A DNA stretch of 64,000 bases from Poritiphilus sp965212595 (GCA_965212595.1 CBDBVE010000005.1:186001-250000); one strand, 5' to 3'. Counted from the first letter of the stretch, positions 1 to 8,681 are shown. Notes: a model not told the origin generated them from the letters alone. Numbers and translations: made by a program.

Positions 1-1509
1 ATTCTCATATTCAATCCCAGAAGTGCAAACGCAAAGCATCGAATACCTAATTCTATCCTACAGGTAGGTGCCTCTATATATGGCAAACACGATTTTGTAT
101 TTGTAGATGGAAACTTAGAAAAGGATCCCTGGAAAAAAATCTCAGATTACTTTGAGAGTGGAGAATTCAGGTATTTCTGCTCTACCGTTATGCCTGGTCC
201 ACAACTTAAACAAGCAATTCCCTTCTCAAAGCGAATAAAAGAGCAGTATCCTAATAGCATAGTGGTATGGGGAGGATATTTTGCTTCTAACCAGTATAAG
301 GTATCTATAGAGTCGACCTTTGTAGATTACATCGTAAATGGTCCGGGAGATACCGCATTCCCGGCCTTGCTGGAAGCACTAAAAACCAAGGATGCGGTTC
401 AACTAAAAGGTATTAAAAACCTCATCTATCTTGATGAAGAAGGTAGTCTGGTGAAAACTCCGAAAGAGACTTTGCTAGACCAAGATAAACTTCCTTCTCT
501 CCCCTATTCGTACCTAAACGAGTTTTATCCTCTTGAGCGCTATCTTGGGAAGACCTTTTTAGGAAAGAAGACCTTCTCCTATCATTCCAGCCTTGGATGC
601 CCGTTCACCTGCTCTTTTTGCGCTGTTGTACCCATATATTCAGGACGGTGGAAAGCAAAATCGGCGGAGAGCGTCTACAGAGATGTAAAGTACTTCAAAG
701 AGCACTACGGTATAGATGCCATAGAGTTCCACGACAACAACTTCTTTACCTCAAGAAAAAGGGTGGTTGCATTTTCTGAATTAGTGCTCAATGACGGAAT
801 AACCTGGTGGGGTGAAGGCCGTATAGATACCATAAATAAATATAGTGATGAAGATCTTCACTTAATGCGGAAAGCGGGCTGCAAAATGATCTTTTTGGGT
901 GCGGAAACCGGTAATGATGATATCCTGAAGCAAATGAACAAAGGAGGCACACAGACAGGAGAAGGGATAAAAGAATTTGCTAAACGATTGTATCCCATAG
1001 GCATAATACCAGAATTTTCATTTGTTCTGGGCATGCCTGCCGAAACTCCTGAAAAGGTTATGGCGCAGATTGAATGGGATATCAATTTTATCAAAGAGAT
1101 CAAGGAGATAAATCCCGACGCGGAAATCATTATCTATCTTTATAGCCCCGTTGCCACAGAAGGTTCAGAGTTGTATAATCAAATTCTGAAGGCTGGGTTT
1201 AATTTCCCAAAAAAACTTGAAGATTGGCTAAATCCTGCATGGGCAAACTTTGACCTAAGGAAAAACCCTTTGACCCCATGGCTGACACCTGCCATGGTAG
1301 ACCGAATTAAAAATTTTGAAACCGTCTTGAACGGGTATTACCCTACAGTGTCAGACTTTAGGGTTAAGGGTTTTAAAAGACGGCTGCTTCGAGGCCTTTC
1401 AAAAGTGCGGTATGAGACTGGAATTTATAAGTACCCTTATGAAATCAAGGTGCTTCAAAAACTTTGGAAGTACCGCCAACCAGAAATTGAAGGTTTCTAC
1501 GCGGAGTGA
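1..1509 (+). CDS. B12-binding-domain radical SAM protein, 5' end outside the window
   Basis: The reading frame is open from base 1, and the first residues read like the start of a cobalamin-binding domain (ILIFNPRS...), so the gene begins upstream. The internal ATG at 190 is not the real start. The [4Fe-4S] motif CxxxCxxC (CPFTCSFC) is encoded at 598-621, followed by a TIM-barrel with a GAETGNDDILKQMNKG segment. Family knowledge: such proteins use S-adenosylmethionine radicals, often with cobalamin, for methylation or rearrangement. The substrate cannot be read from sequence. The stop overlaps the methyltransferase start by one base, so the two are translationally coupled and may act in one pathway. 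Confidence 0.85.
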   Translation: MLIFNPRSANAKHRIPNSILQVGASIYGKHDFVFVDGNLEKDPWKKISDYFESGEFRYFCSTVMPGPQLKQAIPFSKRIKEQYPNSIVVWGGYFASNQYKVSIESTFVDYIVNGPGDTAFPALLEALKTKDAVQLKGIKNLIYLDEEGSLVKTPKETLLDQDKLPSLPYSYLNEFYPLERYLGKTFLGKKTFSYHSSLGCPFTCSFCAVVPIYSGRWKAKSAESVYRDVKYFKEHYGIDAIEFHDNNFFTSRKRVVAFSELVLNDGITWWGEGRIDTINKYSDEDLHLMRKAGCKMIFLGAETGNDDILKQMNKGGTQTGEGIKEFAKRLYPIGIIPEFSFVLGMPAETPEKVMAQIEWDINFIKEIKEINPDAEIIIYLYSPVATEGSELYNQILKAGFNFPKKLEDWLNPAWANFDLRKNPLTPWLTPAMVDRIKNFETVLNGYYPTVSDFRVKGFKRRLLRGLSKVRYETGIYKYPYEIKVLQKLWKYRQPEIEGFYAE

Positions 1510-2183
1510 TGAGAAAATTCTTAAAAAAAATAACTCATCCTTTTTTAAAGTTTGGCCTACGCCTATATTATTCAAAACCCAGACCTTATAGCTACGAAGG
1601 TATTAAGGTGGTAGTACATCCAGATGTTTTTCCTCCTCATCTTACACTCAGCACCAAAATTTTACTAGAATTCACAAAACAACTGCCTCTTAAAAACGCT
1701 ACTTTTTTAGAACTCGGCTGTGGTAGCGGAATTCTCTCACTGTATGCTGCTAAAAAGGGCGCGATTGTAACAGCGACAGATATCAACAAGCTTGCTTTGA
1801 AATATTTGGAAGAAGCTGCTAAAAAAAATGACCTCAAGCTTAATGTTCTTTACTCCGACCTTTTTTCGGCCCTTAAAAACCAGGATTTTGAATATATTCT
1901 TATCAACCCTCCCTACTATCCTAAAAACCCCACTAGCACCAAAGAAAAAGCCTGGTTCTGCGGTAAGAACCACGACTATTTTATAGCTCTTTTTAATCAG
2001 CTTCCGGTGTTTATTGCAAAAGGCAATAAAACGTATATGATACTTTCCGAGGACTGCAATCTTTCAAAAATTAATGAAATTGCCAAGAGTAATGCTATAA
2101 GCCTTGATCTTATTACCACAAAAAGGCGCATGGGTGAGGCAAACTACATTTATCGCCTAGAAAGGTCTTCTCAAAGTCATTAG
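1509..2183 (+). CDS. Class I SAM-dependent methyltransferase (HemK/PrmC-like)
   Basis: A protein of about 224 residues with the SAM-binding motif I (LELGCGSGILSLYAAKKGA), an acidic motif II (TATDIN) and the catalytic NPPYYP motif. NPPY is typical of enzymes that methylate amide or amino nitrogens of proteins, RNA or DNA. A GTG at 1506 is in frame, but the ATG at 1509 overlaps the upstream stop (TGATG) and is the more natural start. It forms a two-gene unit with the radical SAM gene. The substrate is unknown, and a natural-product or membrane-lipid role is as possible as a translation factor. Confidence 0.8.
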   Translation: MRKFLKKITHPFLKFGLRLYYSKPRPYSYEGIKVVVHPDVFPPHLTLSTKILLEFTKQLPLKNATFLELGCGSGILSLYAAKKGAIVTATDINKLALKYLEEAAKKNDLKLNVLYSDLFSALKNQDFEYILINPPYYPKNPTSTKEKAWFCGKNHDYFIALFNQLPVFIAKGNKTYMILSEDCNLSKINEIAKSNAISLDLITTKRRMGEANYIYRLERSSQSH

Positions 2184-2269
2184 AACTAACTAACACCCAT
2201 AAACTACCTATACGAAAATCCTTCCTCTGTCGTTTTATACTCATCACTAGCCGCCAAACAATCTAACTC

Positions 2270-2611
2270 ATGAAAAAGAAACTGCTCTTTTTACTTTTTG
2301 GTTGCGGCATAATCTGTAATACACTTTCACAGGCCGATATCCCTCAAAGCAACGCTTCTGAGGTCTTTCAACAGGAGATAAAGGTGTTTCCAAACCCTGC
2401 TGGCAACGTCATTAATATATTAGGGCTTGTAAACAGTAATAAGGCAGCAATAGTAATTACTGATATGTCTGGAAACACGGTACAGCAGCATCGTTGGGAA
2501 ATTCGCAATAATGCGCTTAGCATTCCTATTCCTACCCTAAGAACTGGTATCTATTTTGTATCTGTTCTTTCTGAAGAGCAGCAGGTGCGAAAAAAGTTTT
2601 ATAAGAAGTAA
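2270..2611 (+). CDS. Small secreted protein consisting mainly of a T9SS sorting domain
   Basis: 113 residues: a signal peptide (about 1-22), a short linker, then a type A T9SS C-terminal domain starting at VFPNPAGNVINI with the typical GIYFVSV...KKFYKK end. In this family the domain directs export across the outer membrane by the type IX system and is usually attached to a large passenger. Here there is almost no passenger (about 20 residues). It may be a remnant of a larger gene or a real mini-substrate. The frame is intact and ends just before a good terminator. Confidence 0.75.
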   Translation: MKKKLLFLLFGCGIICNTLSQADIPQSNASEVFQQEIKVFPNPAGNVINILGLVNSNKAAIVITDMSGNTVQQHRWEIRNNALSIPIPTLRTGIYFVSVLSEEQQVRKKFYKK

Positions 2612-2638
2612 ACCGAACTACTGTATTACAAATAAAAA

Positions 2639-2662
2639 GCCCCTCCGGGGTTCCGGAAGGGC
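2639..2662. terminator. Bidirectional terminator between convergent genes
   Basis: A ten-pair stem with one mismatch and a GGTT loop lies between two convergent genes. On the minus strand it is followed by TTTTTATTT, so it best serves the lipocalin-like gene. The plus-strand tail (TTAAATGTTTT) is weaker. Confidence 0.75.
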
Positions 2663-2686
2663 CTTAAATGTTTTGTGATCTTGCTT

Positions 2687-3199
2687 TTATCTCTTGGCAA
2701 AAACCGCCGTCGCGTCACTTAAATTGTCTTCATCAACAAATTCGGCATCTACAATTAAAGTATTGTTGCCGTCAAAGGCTACAGTAACAGTTTCTGAAGT
2801 AGTATCTTCAAAAGTAATTGTCAGCTGGTTTCCATCAAGGCTCCATTCTGCAGTCTCATCAGCATCAGCGTCCGGGCAAGGGATATCCAGTCCGGTTCCT
2901 CCCTGGTTTACATTGATTTCCACATCAGAAAAATCTCTTTCCTGAATGGTAAGTGTCCCATCAGCTGCAAAAATCAATGTTAGTAGATTGCAGTCTTGTG
3001 CGATCAGCACATCAACAATATCTTTGGCAAACTCAAGGTCCTGATCTTCTATGTCATCGTCAATTTCAATGGTAGAAAGATCCCAGGTTCCGACAAGCTT
3101 ATCTTCTGTCGGTGTATCATCTCCACCTCCGTTGTCATCAGAGGAGCATGAAAATATCAGGGCAGAGGCTACAAAAAGCAGTAGTAGATTACGTTTCAT
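2687..3199 (-). CDS. Lipocalin-like lipoprotein
   Basis: 170 residues with a lipoprotein signal peptide ending in a lipobox (ALIFSC, Cys 18), then an acidic linker (SSDDNGGGDD) of the kind that often marks surface-exposed lipoproteins in Bacteroidetes. The rest has the pattern of lipocalin-like domains: KLVGTWDLSTIEI near the start, then repeated beta strands (LTLIFAADGTLTI, WSLDGNQLTITF, TVAFDGNNTLIV). Ligand and role are unknown. It is monocistronic, bounded by a terminator on each side. Confidence 0.8.
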   Translation of the reverse strand: MKRNLLLLFVASALIFSCSSDDNGGGDDTPTEDKLVGTWDLSTIEIDDDIEDQDLEFAKDIVDVLIAQDCNLLTLIFAADGTLTIQERDFSDVEINVNQGGTGLDIPCPDADADETAEWSLDGNQLTITFEDTTSETVTVAFDGNNTLIVDAEFVDEDNLSDATAVFAKR

Positions 3200-3330
3200 C
3201 AGTTTACAATTTTTAATTACTAAAAGTTTATGTCTTAAAAATTTGAGACATCTTGGTCAATACCCCTTAAAAACGTTAAAAACGAGCTAATATTTTAATG
3301 TAAATCGGACTTTCGGCTAAGAAATAAACC

Positions 3331-3365
3331 AAAAGGCCTTCTGTGGTTACCATAGAAGGCCTTTT
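3331..3365 (-). terminator. Rho-independent terminator after the DUF5916 gene
   Basis: A near-perfect 16-bp stem (AAAAGGCCTTCTGTGG with its complement, one G:U pair) and a three-base loop sits 16 bases beyond the DUF5916 stop. The U tract comes from the base of the stem. Confidence 0.85.
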
Positions 3366-3381
3366 TCAATAGTATAGATTC

Positions 3382-6069
3382 TTAGAATACGAATCGGTAT
3401 GTAGCCTTTAACAGGAAGATATTCATGGGCTTCTCGCCTCCAAAAACATTGTCGCCCAAACTGCTCAATAGTCCATCCTGAGGATCTCCAGATTGCGAAA
3501 TGTCCTGTGACCATACGAGGAATATTTCCGATCCCGGTATATATTCCCAACGCACCACCAGGTTAGACCGGAACTGGATGAATGAAAAATCGGGATTGTC
3601 AAAGCTAAAGTCGACCGCGCCATCCTGGTTTTCATCTACAGAAAAGGTGTCGTCTGCAAAGGAGATCTGTCCTGGAGTGTAGGTTGTTATTCTATCGCCA
3701 AAACGGTCTGCCATAGGGTTGGTGACGTGTTTAAAGTCTTTATAACGCCCTCTGGATATAAAAGGCTGACCCCAATATTGTATCGTAAGGTTAGGGTTTA
3801 TCGTATAATTTAGGCGAAAAGACATGCTCAGTGTCCGCTGATCAATAGTACCATTAAGGTATTGGGTTTCACCTCCGACATCTATATTATCTATATACTG
3901 AAGTTTATCATTATTAATACTTAAAGATGGAAAGGCCGAGATACGAAGTGCATTTGTAGGTTGATAAGAGAAACCTGCTTCTATATAATATCTGGAATAG
4001 GAATTGTCTGTACCTTTTCTTCCATTGTGGAACATGCTTAAACGTAGTTTTTTCCTTCTGTCTGTATTTATTCCATTCCAGAAACCTATCTCCGGAGATT
4101 GTTTTAGGCGAGGCCCTCCACGTAGTGCAAAATTGTCATATTGTATAGGTTCGTAGTTGAACCCGGCATTTGTGAACCAGTTATTTTTCCAGTTTTGCCA
4201 GCTGTTTGTATTAAACCTAAGACTATTGAGGTTTCCTCCAAAATCCCATACTGCCCAATGGTTGTAGTTAATCCCTACTCTTCTAAATGTACTATCAGGT
4301 TTTAGCGTTTGATAGCCAACCCAGGTGTAGTGACGTATATCATCGGCCTGGCGCTGAAAGCCAATATCATTTAGCTCTAACTCCGGAGATCTCCAGGTTC
4401 CACCCGACTCAAATCTCCAGTGCCCGTTTCCAATTTTTCCAATTTGCACATTTCCGCCTGTTCCGGTAAGCGAAGTTTTATTGGGGTCTACAGAAACATG
4501 ATCTGCTCCAACACGCTGAAATAAATGGGTTATGGTCTCCTGAGTACCTTGAATAGCATTCTCACTTCCTTCTACCCTGCTCCAAACCAAATTCCCTCCA
4601 ACATACCAGTCACGTTCGTTCCATTGGTGTTTAAAGTCGAGACCGCCGGTGTATGCAGATCTATGCAAAAAATCGAGATCATCGGTAAGGGCGTCCCTGT
4701 TCGTCGCCGTAAACAGCGCTCCTACAAATGTATCTCCATCGTTAAAATCTTTTTGAACACGCCCTACAAAGTAATTCGTAAGTGGTTCCACTATCTCTTT
4801 TCTGCGTTCTCCTTCAGAATTAACAATGGTCGCATGCCGCCTGGCTGTGACACTTTCTAGCGCACCAATAGACCATCCATCTTTTGTTTTACCGCTAAAC
4901 TTTGCTGCTCCTAAAATGGTGGTGTTTTCAGGTTGATCTACGAATTCTCCATCCTCTGTATCAGGAAATCCCTGAGGGCTTCTACCTATTCTTCTGGAGT
5001 AAAAAACATTGTCAAAACCAAAGGTATTTCCGGCCTGAGATTGCGAAACTCTAAAATCAAAAATGTTTTTATTCTCAACAAAGAACGGGCGTTGCTCTCT
5101 AAAAAAGATCTGAAAACCATCTAAGGCAATTGCCGAAGGGTCTGCTTCTACCTGCCCAAAGTCCGGGTTGATCGTTAGATCTAGTGTAAGGTCATTGGTT
5201 ATTCCTATTTTGGCATCTAATCCGGCCGTTATAGTGGCATCATTGCCATCTCTAAATGGGTTACCCTCTTCGGCTTCGAAAGTCTCCGCTCTGGATACCG
5301 TATAGGGTTGAATTTCCAATTGATTCTGAGGTTCCAGATCTACAAGGCCATGCAGCTCGCCAAATTCGCTTACCCATCCCGGCGTATCTATGGGTTTTCG
5401 TTGCCATAAGGAACGCTGCTCTTCCCTAAAGAAGCGACGGGTAGACTGTATTCCCCATACCTGGTTTTTATCCGATCCAAACTTTAACTGACTCAGTGGA
5501 ATTCGCATTTCGGCAGTCCAACCCTCATCATCTATATTTGTTTTAACATACCAGATTGGGTTCCAGCTGCTGTCCCAGTTATTACCATTATTTGAGACAA
5601 ACTCATCGCCTTTTACGCCGGCAGCAGTTGCCGTAAAAGAAAAGGAGGTGCGTTTATCGTGATAACTGTCTATATTAATTTCTACCCAATCTCCCGAAAA
5701 ACCATCTCTTCTAGAAAGGCGACGCTCAATTTTATCGGGTTCGGGGTCATAGCATTTAAAGGCCACATAGAGGTTTTTGCTATCGTAGACAATCTTAAAT
5801 TTGGTCTGCACGCTGGGCGCGGTATTTTCGTCAGGCTGAAATTCAATATAATCTCCTGCCCATTCCACGATATCCCAGGAAGCATCATCTAAGAGTCCGT
5901 CAACGACCGGAGGCTTTTGAATGCCAATGTTCTTTGTGTTGTAAATCTTTTTTGGTACAAATTCGTTGGTTTTCGAATCTTTGGCTGTCTCTGAAGTTTC
6001 TGTTTCCTGTGCGAATGATGATATAAAAACCATCAAAAATAAGAACGTAAAAAAACGGTTGGGTTTCAT
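3382..6069 (-). CDS. DUF5916 outer-membrane protein with CBM9-like N-domain
   Basis: 895 residues with a signal peptide (cut after SSFAQ). Residues of about 40-240 form a CBM9-like beta-sandwich (PPVVDGLLDDASWDIVEW, then NLYVAFKCYDPEPDKIERRL), followed by a long C-terminal region rich in alternating aromatic strands that ends in YRFVF, typical of an outer-membrane beta-barrel. Family knowledge: DUF5916 proteins are common in Bacteroidetes, and some are annotated as hydrolases, but no function is established. It is bounded by its own terminator and a divergent ribosomal promoter, so it is probably monocistronic. Confidence 0.85.
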   Translation of the reverse strand: MKPNRFFTFLFLMVFISSFAQETETSETAKDSKTNEFVPKKIYNTKNIGIQKPPVVDGLLDDASWDIVEWAGDYIEFQPDENTAPSVQTKFKIVYDSKNLYVAFKCYDPEPDKIERRLSRRDGFSGDWVEINIDSYHDKRTSFSFTATAAGVKGDEFVSNNGNNWDSSWNPIWYVKTNIDDEGWTAEMRIPLSQLKFGSDKNQVWGIQSTRRFFREEQRSLWQRKPIDTPGWVSEFGELHGLVDLEPQNQLEIQPYTVSRAETFEAEEGNPFRDGNDATITAGLDAKIGITNDLTLDLTINPDFGQVEADPSAIALDGFQIFFREQRPFFVENKNIFDFRVSQSQAGNTFGFDNVFYSRRIGRSPQGFPDTEDGEFVDQPENTTILGAAKFSGKTKDGWSIGALESVTARRHATIVNSEGERRKEIVEPLTNYFVGRVQKDFNDGDTFVGALFTATNRDALTDDLDFLHRSAYTGGLDFKHQWNERDWYVGGNLVWSRVEGSENAIQGTQETITHLFQRVGADHVSVDPNKTSLTGTGGNVQIGKIGNGHWRFESGGTWRSPELELNDIGFQRQADDIRHYTWVGYQTLKPDSTFRRVGINYNHWAVWDFGGNLNSLRFNTNSWQNWKNNWFTNAGFNYEPIQYDNFALRGGPRLKQSPEIGFWNGINTDRRKKLRLSMFHNGRKGTDNSYSRYYIEAGFSYQPTNALRISAFPSLSINNDKLQYIDNIDVGGETQYLNGTIDQRTLSMSFRLNYTINPNLTIQYWGQPFISRGRYKDFKHVTNPMADRFGDRITTYTPGQISFADDTFSVDENQDGAVDFSFDNPDFSFIQFRSNLVVRWEYIPGSEIFLVWSQDISQSGDPQDGLLSSLGDNVFGGEKPMNIFLLKATYRFVF

Positions 6070-6219
6070 GATTGTTAGCTATCTCTTGATTGATGTGACT
6101 TAAAGACTAACAAATTTTAAAACAGTTACACAATTGACAACATTTTTAGTGTTTTTTTAACAAAAAAGCAGCTTAAATGATCAAGGAGAAATTATCTCAG
6201 AAATTATCGGAAACAACGG

Positions 6220-6250
6220 TTTGTAATTAAACTTAATAGTTGTACATTTG
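6220..6250 (+). promoter_or_regulatory. Bacteroidetes-type promoter of the rplM operon
   Basis: TTTG at 6220-6223 and TACATTTG at 6243-6250 are separated by exactly 19 bp, matching the Bacteroidetes -33/-7 consensus (TTTG, TAnnTTTG). Transcription would start near 6257, about 43 bases before the rplM start. A small CCCG/CGGG hairpin (6254-6266) lies at the predicted start site. Confidence 0.8.
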
Positions 6251-6299
6251 CAGCCCGTTATTCGGGATTGAAGTGATTAATCGATAAATATAACAGGTA

Positions 6300-6755
6300 G
6301 TGGATACATTAAGCTACAAAACCATTTCGGCCAATAAAAATACTGTAGACAAGCAGTGGTTATTGGTAAATGCAGAAGGACAAACTTTAGGGAGACTTGC
6401 TTCCAAAGTTGCCAAATTACTAAGAGGGAAACATAAGCCCAATTTTACTCCTCATGTAGATTGCGGTGATAATATTGTAATTATCAATGCGGAGAAAGTT
6501 CAGCTTTCAGGAAACAAGTGGGCAGATAAGACCTATATAAGGCACACTGGATATCCTGGTGGTCAGCGTTCTCTAACCGCACAGGAGTTGCTGGAAAAAA
6601 AACCGGCTAGTGTTGTAGAAAAAGCGGTTAAAGGGATGCTACCAAAAAATAAGCTTGGAGCCGAATTATTTCGAAACCTAAGAGTTTATGTAGGCCCTGA
6701 ACACGATCAGGAAGCTCAAAAACCAACAGAAATTAACTTAAACGACATTAAGTAA
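6300..6755 (+). CDS. rplM: 50S ribosomal protein L13
   Basis: 151 residues, the normal length. The conserved L13 segments are present: KQWLLVNAEGQTLGRLASK, GDNIVIINAEKVQLSGNK, HTGYPGG and KGMLPKNKLG. L13 binds 23S rRNA early in large-subunit assembly. The start is GTG at 6300: the N-terminus MDTLSYKTI matches what I remember of other flavobacterial L13 proteins, and no nearer ATG fits. First gene of the rplM-rpsI-rpsB-tsf cluster, behind a consensus promoter. Its stop shares one base with the rpsI start. Confidence 0.97.
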   Translation: MDTLSYKTISANKNTVDKQWLLVNAEGQTLGRLASKVAKLLRGKHKPNFTPHVDCGDNIVIINAEKVQLSGNKWADKTYIRHTGYPGGQRSLTAQELLEKKPASVVEKAVKGMLPKNKLGAELFRNLRVYVGPEHDQEAQKPTEINLNDIK

Positions 6756-7141
6756 TGGACGTAATTCACAAGATAGGCAGAAGAAAAACCGCTGTTGCCA
6801 GAGTTTATCTTTCAGATGGGAAGGGAAAAATTACTGTTAACAAAAGAGAATTAAAAGATTACTTTACAACGGCTACTTTGCAATATAAAGTAAAGCAACC
6901 TTTTGCTTTGACCAATAATGAAGACAATTTTGACGTCAATGTAAATGTATATGGTGGTGGGATTACTGGTCAGGCTGAAGCAGTTCGCCTGGCATTGTCC
7001 AGAGCGCTTTGTGAGATCGATTCGGAACACAGAGTAGTTCTTAAACCTGAAGGCTTGCTTACCAGAGATCCTAGAATGGTGGAACGTAAGAAGTTTGGAC
7101 AGAAGAAGGCTCGTAAGAAATTCCAGTTCTCTAAACGATAG
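6755..7141 (+). CDS. rpsI: 30S ribosomal protein S9
   Basis: 128 residues. The family hallmarks are present: IGRRKTAVARVYL at the N-terminus, VYGGGITGQAEAVRLALSRAL, RDPRMVERKKFGQKKARKKFQFSKR at the end cut here into RDPRMVERKKFGQ and KKARKKFQFSKR. The basic tail ending in SKR reaches the P-site tRNA in known ribosomes. The ATG overlaps the rplM stop by one base (TAATG), so translation is coupled. A 251-base leader follows before rpsB. Confidence 0.97.
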   Translation: MDVIHKIGRRKTAVARVYLSDGKGKITVNKRELKDYFTTATLQYKVKQPFALTNNEDNFDVNVNVYGGGITGQAEAVRLALSRALCEIDSEHRVVLKPEGLLTRDPRMVERKKFGQKKARKKFQFSKR

Positions 7142-7392
7142 AATTGTATCAATTGTCAGGGCTTAAGCCTGGCATACTAATATAAAAGTCCTGTTATAGT
7201 ACAGGCGTAACCAAGTTCCTTGAAAGCCCTAGCCGGGGCACTTAAAAGTTTGAAATCCCAGCCTTTAGCGAGGCATCAATTCGGGAAATCAAATGCATTT
7301 AGTTTAGCATCTAAATGCCAAAGGCTTTCTGTCTAGCGGCAGAATACCACTTTGGTATTGCTAATTCAAAAGAACGTAAACTAAGTATTAAA
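7142..7392 (+). promoter_or_regulatory. Hairpin-rich leader upstream of rpsB, candidate S2 autoregulatory element
   Basis: The 251-base gap has no convincing gene but many short hairpins: CCTGT/ACAGG (7190-7205), GCCC/GGGC (7226-7239), GCCT/AGGC (7261-7274), GCATTTAG/CTAAATGC (7295-7318, eight perfect pairs), TGCC/GGCA (7317-7341) and AATACCA/TGGTATT (7343-7359, three-base loop). The last ends 33 bases before the start codon. Ribosomal proteins often repress their own operons through such leaders. That this one does so is my inference. Confidence 0.45.
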
Positions 7393-8616
7393 ATGGCAAA
7401 AAAAGCTGAAGTAAAAGAATTATTGGAAGCAGGTGTGCATTTTGGGCACCTGACAAGGAAATGGAATCCGAATATGGCTCCTTATATCTACATGGAGCGA
7501 AACGGAATTCACGTTATTAATCTCTACAAAACGGTTGCAAAACTTGAAGAGGCCAATGAAGCATTGAAAAAGATCGCTTCTTCTGGTAGAAAAATCCTTT
7601 TTGTTGCTACCAAAAAGCAGGCAAAGGATATCGTTGCAGAGAAAGTATCAAACATCAACATGCCCTACATCACTGAAAGATGGCCAGGAGGTATGCTAAC
7701 TAATTTTGTTACGATTCGTAAAGCCGTGAAGAAGATGGCTTCTATAGACCGTATGAAAAAGGATGGTACCTTTAATACACTTTCTAAGAAAGAACGTTTA
7801 CAAGTTGATCGTCTTAGGGCCAAGCTCGAAAAAAACTTAGGGTCTATTTCAGAGATGACCCGCTTGCCTGGAGCATTGTTTGTGGTGGATACAATGCGAG
7901 AGCACATCGCAGTTAAGGAAGCTCAGAAATTGAACATTCCTATTTTTGCAATGGTGGATACAAACTCGGATCCCAGACCTATTAATTTCGTTATCCCTTC
8001 AAATGATGACGCTTCAAAGTCTATAGACATCATTATGACAGAGGTAACCAATGCTGTCGCCGAAGGTCTTGAAGAGCGCAAATCTGAAAGAGCGGCTGAC
8101 AAAACTGAAGAGGCTCCAAAGGACAAAGCCAAAGCTGAAGAGGCTCCAAAGGACAAAGCCAAGGCTGAAGAGGCTCCAAAGGATAAAGCCAAGGCTGCAC
8201 CAGAGGTGGCCGAGGAAGCGAAAACTGTTGCTCCAGAAGCTGCTGTCGAAGCAAAAACTGAGGAGAAATCTGCGCCTGAGGCCAAAGAGGAGAAAGTGGC
8301 TGAGACTAAAAAGGAAGAAGCCGCTGTTGTTGAAGAGAAAAAGCCTGCCGCTAAAAAAGCAGCCAAGGACGACCTTACCAAGATAGAAGGTATTGGCCCC
8401 AAAGCAGCTGAAGCGTTAACTAAGGCTGGAGTTGCCACTTTTGCGGAACTTTCTGAATCTGATCCTGAAAAGATCAAAGAAATATTAACAGAAGCAAGTT
8501 CGAGAATGGCCCATTTAGATCCGGGTTCCTGGCCAAAGCAAGCCAAAATGGCCGCTGATGGAAAATGGGATGATTTAAAGGACTGGCAAGACAAGGCTAA
8601 AGCCGGAGTAGAATAG
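7393..8616 (+). CDS. rpsB: 30S ribosomal protein S2 with acidic/basic linker and C-terminal helix-hairpin-helix domain
   Basis: 407 residues instead of the usual 230-260. Residues 1 to about 230 are a full S2 (LLEAGVHFGHLTRKWNPNM, TERWPGGMLTNF, PGALFVVDTMREHIAVKEA, FAMVDTNSDP). Then comes an Ala/Lys/Glu-rich linker of about 100 residues with three copies of a ten-residue unit around EEAPKDKAKA, then a helix-hairpin-helix domain (LTKIEGIGPKAAEALTKAGV) ending in a Trp-containing helical tail. Similar tails occur on S2 or L21 of other Bacteroidetes. The frame is open to 7315, but the conserved start is ATG 7393 (MAKKAEVKELL). Confidence 0.93.
   Translation: MAKKAEVKELLEAGVHFGHLTRKWNPNMAPYIYMERNGIHVINLYKTVAKLEEANEALKKIASSGRKILFVATKKQAKDIVAEKVSNINMPYITERWPGGMLTNFVTIRKAVKKMASIDRMKKDGTFNTLSKKERLQVDRLRAKLEKNLGSISEMTRLPGALFVVDTMREHIAVKEAQKLNIPIFAMVDTNSDPRPINFVIPSNDDASKSIDIIMTEVTNAVAEGLEERKSERAADKTEEAPKDKAKAEEAPKDKAKAEEAPKDKAKAAPEVAEEAKTVAPEAAVEAKTEEKSAPEAKEEKVAETKKEEAAVVEEKKPAAKKAAKDDLTKIEGIGPKAAEALTKAGVATFAELSESDPEKIKEILTEASSRMAHLDPGSWPKQAKMAADGKWDDLKDWQDKAKAGVE
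8104..8193 (+). repeat. Three tandem 30-bp repeats inside rpsB
   Basis: Three in-frame copies (8104-8133, 8134-8163, 8164-8193) encode (T/A)EEAPKDKAK. Copies differ at only a few positions, so they arose by recent duplication. This is a coding repeat in a flexible linker and is likely to vary in copy number between strains. Confidence 0.9.
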
Positions 8617-8648
8617 GAGATAAACAAAGAATATTCATTTGAACATAT

Positions 8649-8664
8649 AATACCCCAGGGTATT
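8649..8664 (+). other. Small perfect hairpin between rpsB and tsf
   Basis: AATACCC and GGGTATT pair perfectly around a CA spacer (so the real loop includes the innermost pairs). It lies 18 bases before the tsf start, has no U tract, and may influence translation or mRNA processing. It resembles the AATACCA/TGGTATT hairpin before rpsB. Confidence 0.4.
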
Positions 8665-8681
8665 TAAAACACTAAGTTAAA

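Noticed and set aside
7315..7392. N-terminal extension of rpsB by 26 residues
   Set aside because: The open frame runs to 7315, but S2 conservation starts at the ATG 7393. The extension lies in the hairpin-rich leader and has no S2 similarity.
7923..8627. Open frame of 234 codons antisense to the rpsB tail
   Set aside because: It is Ser/Ala-rich because it is the complement of the Glu/Lys/Ala-coding repeats, and S2 on the other strand is certain.
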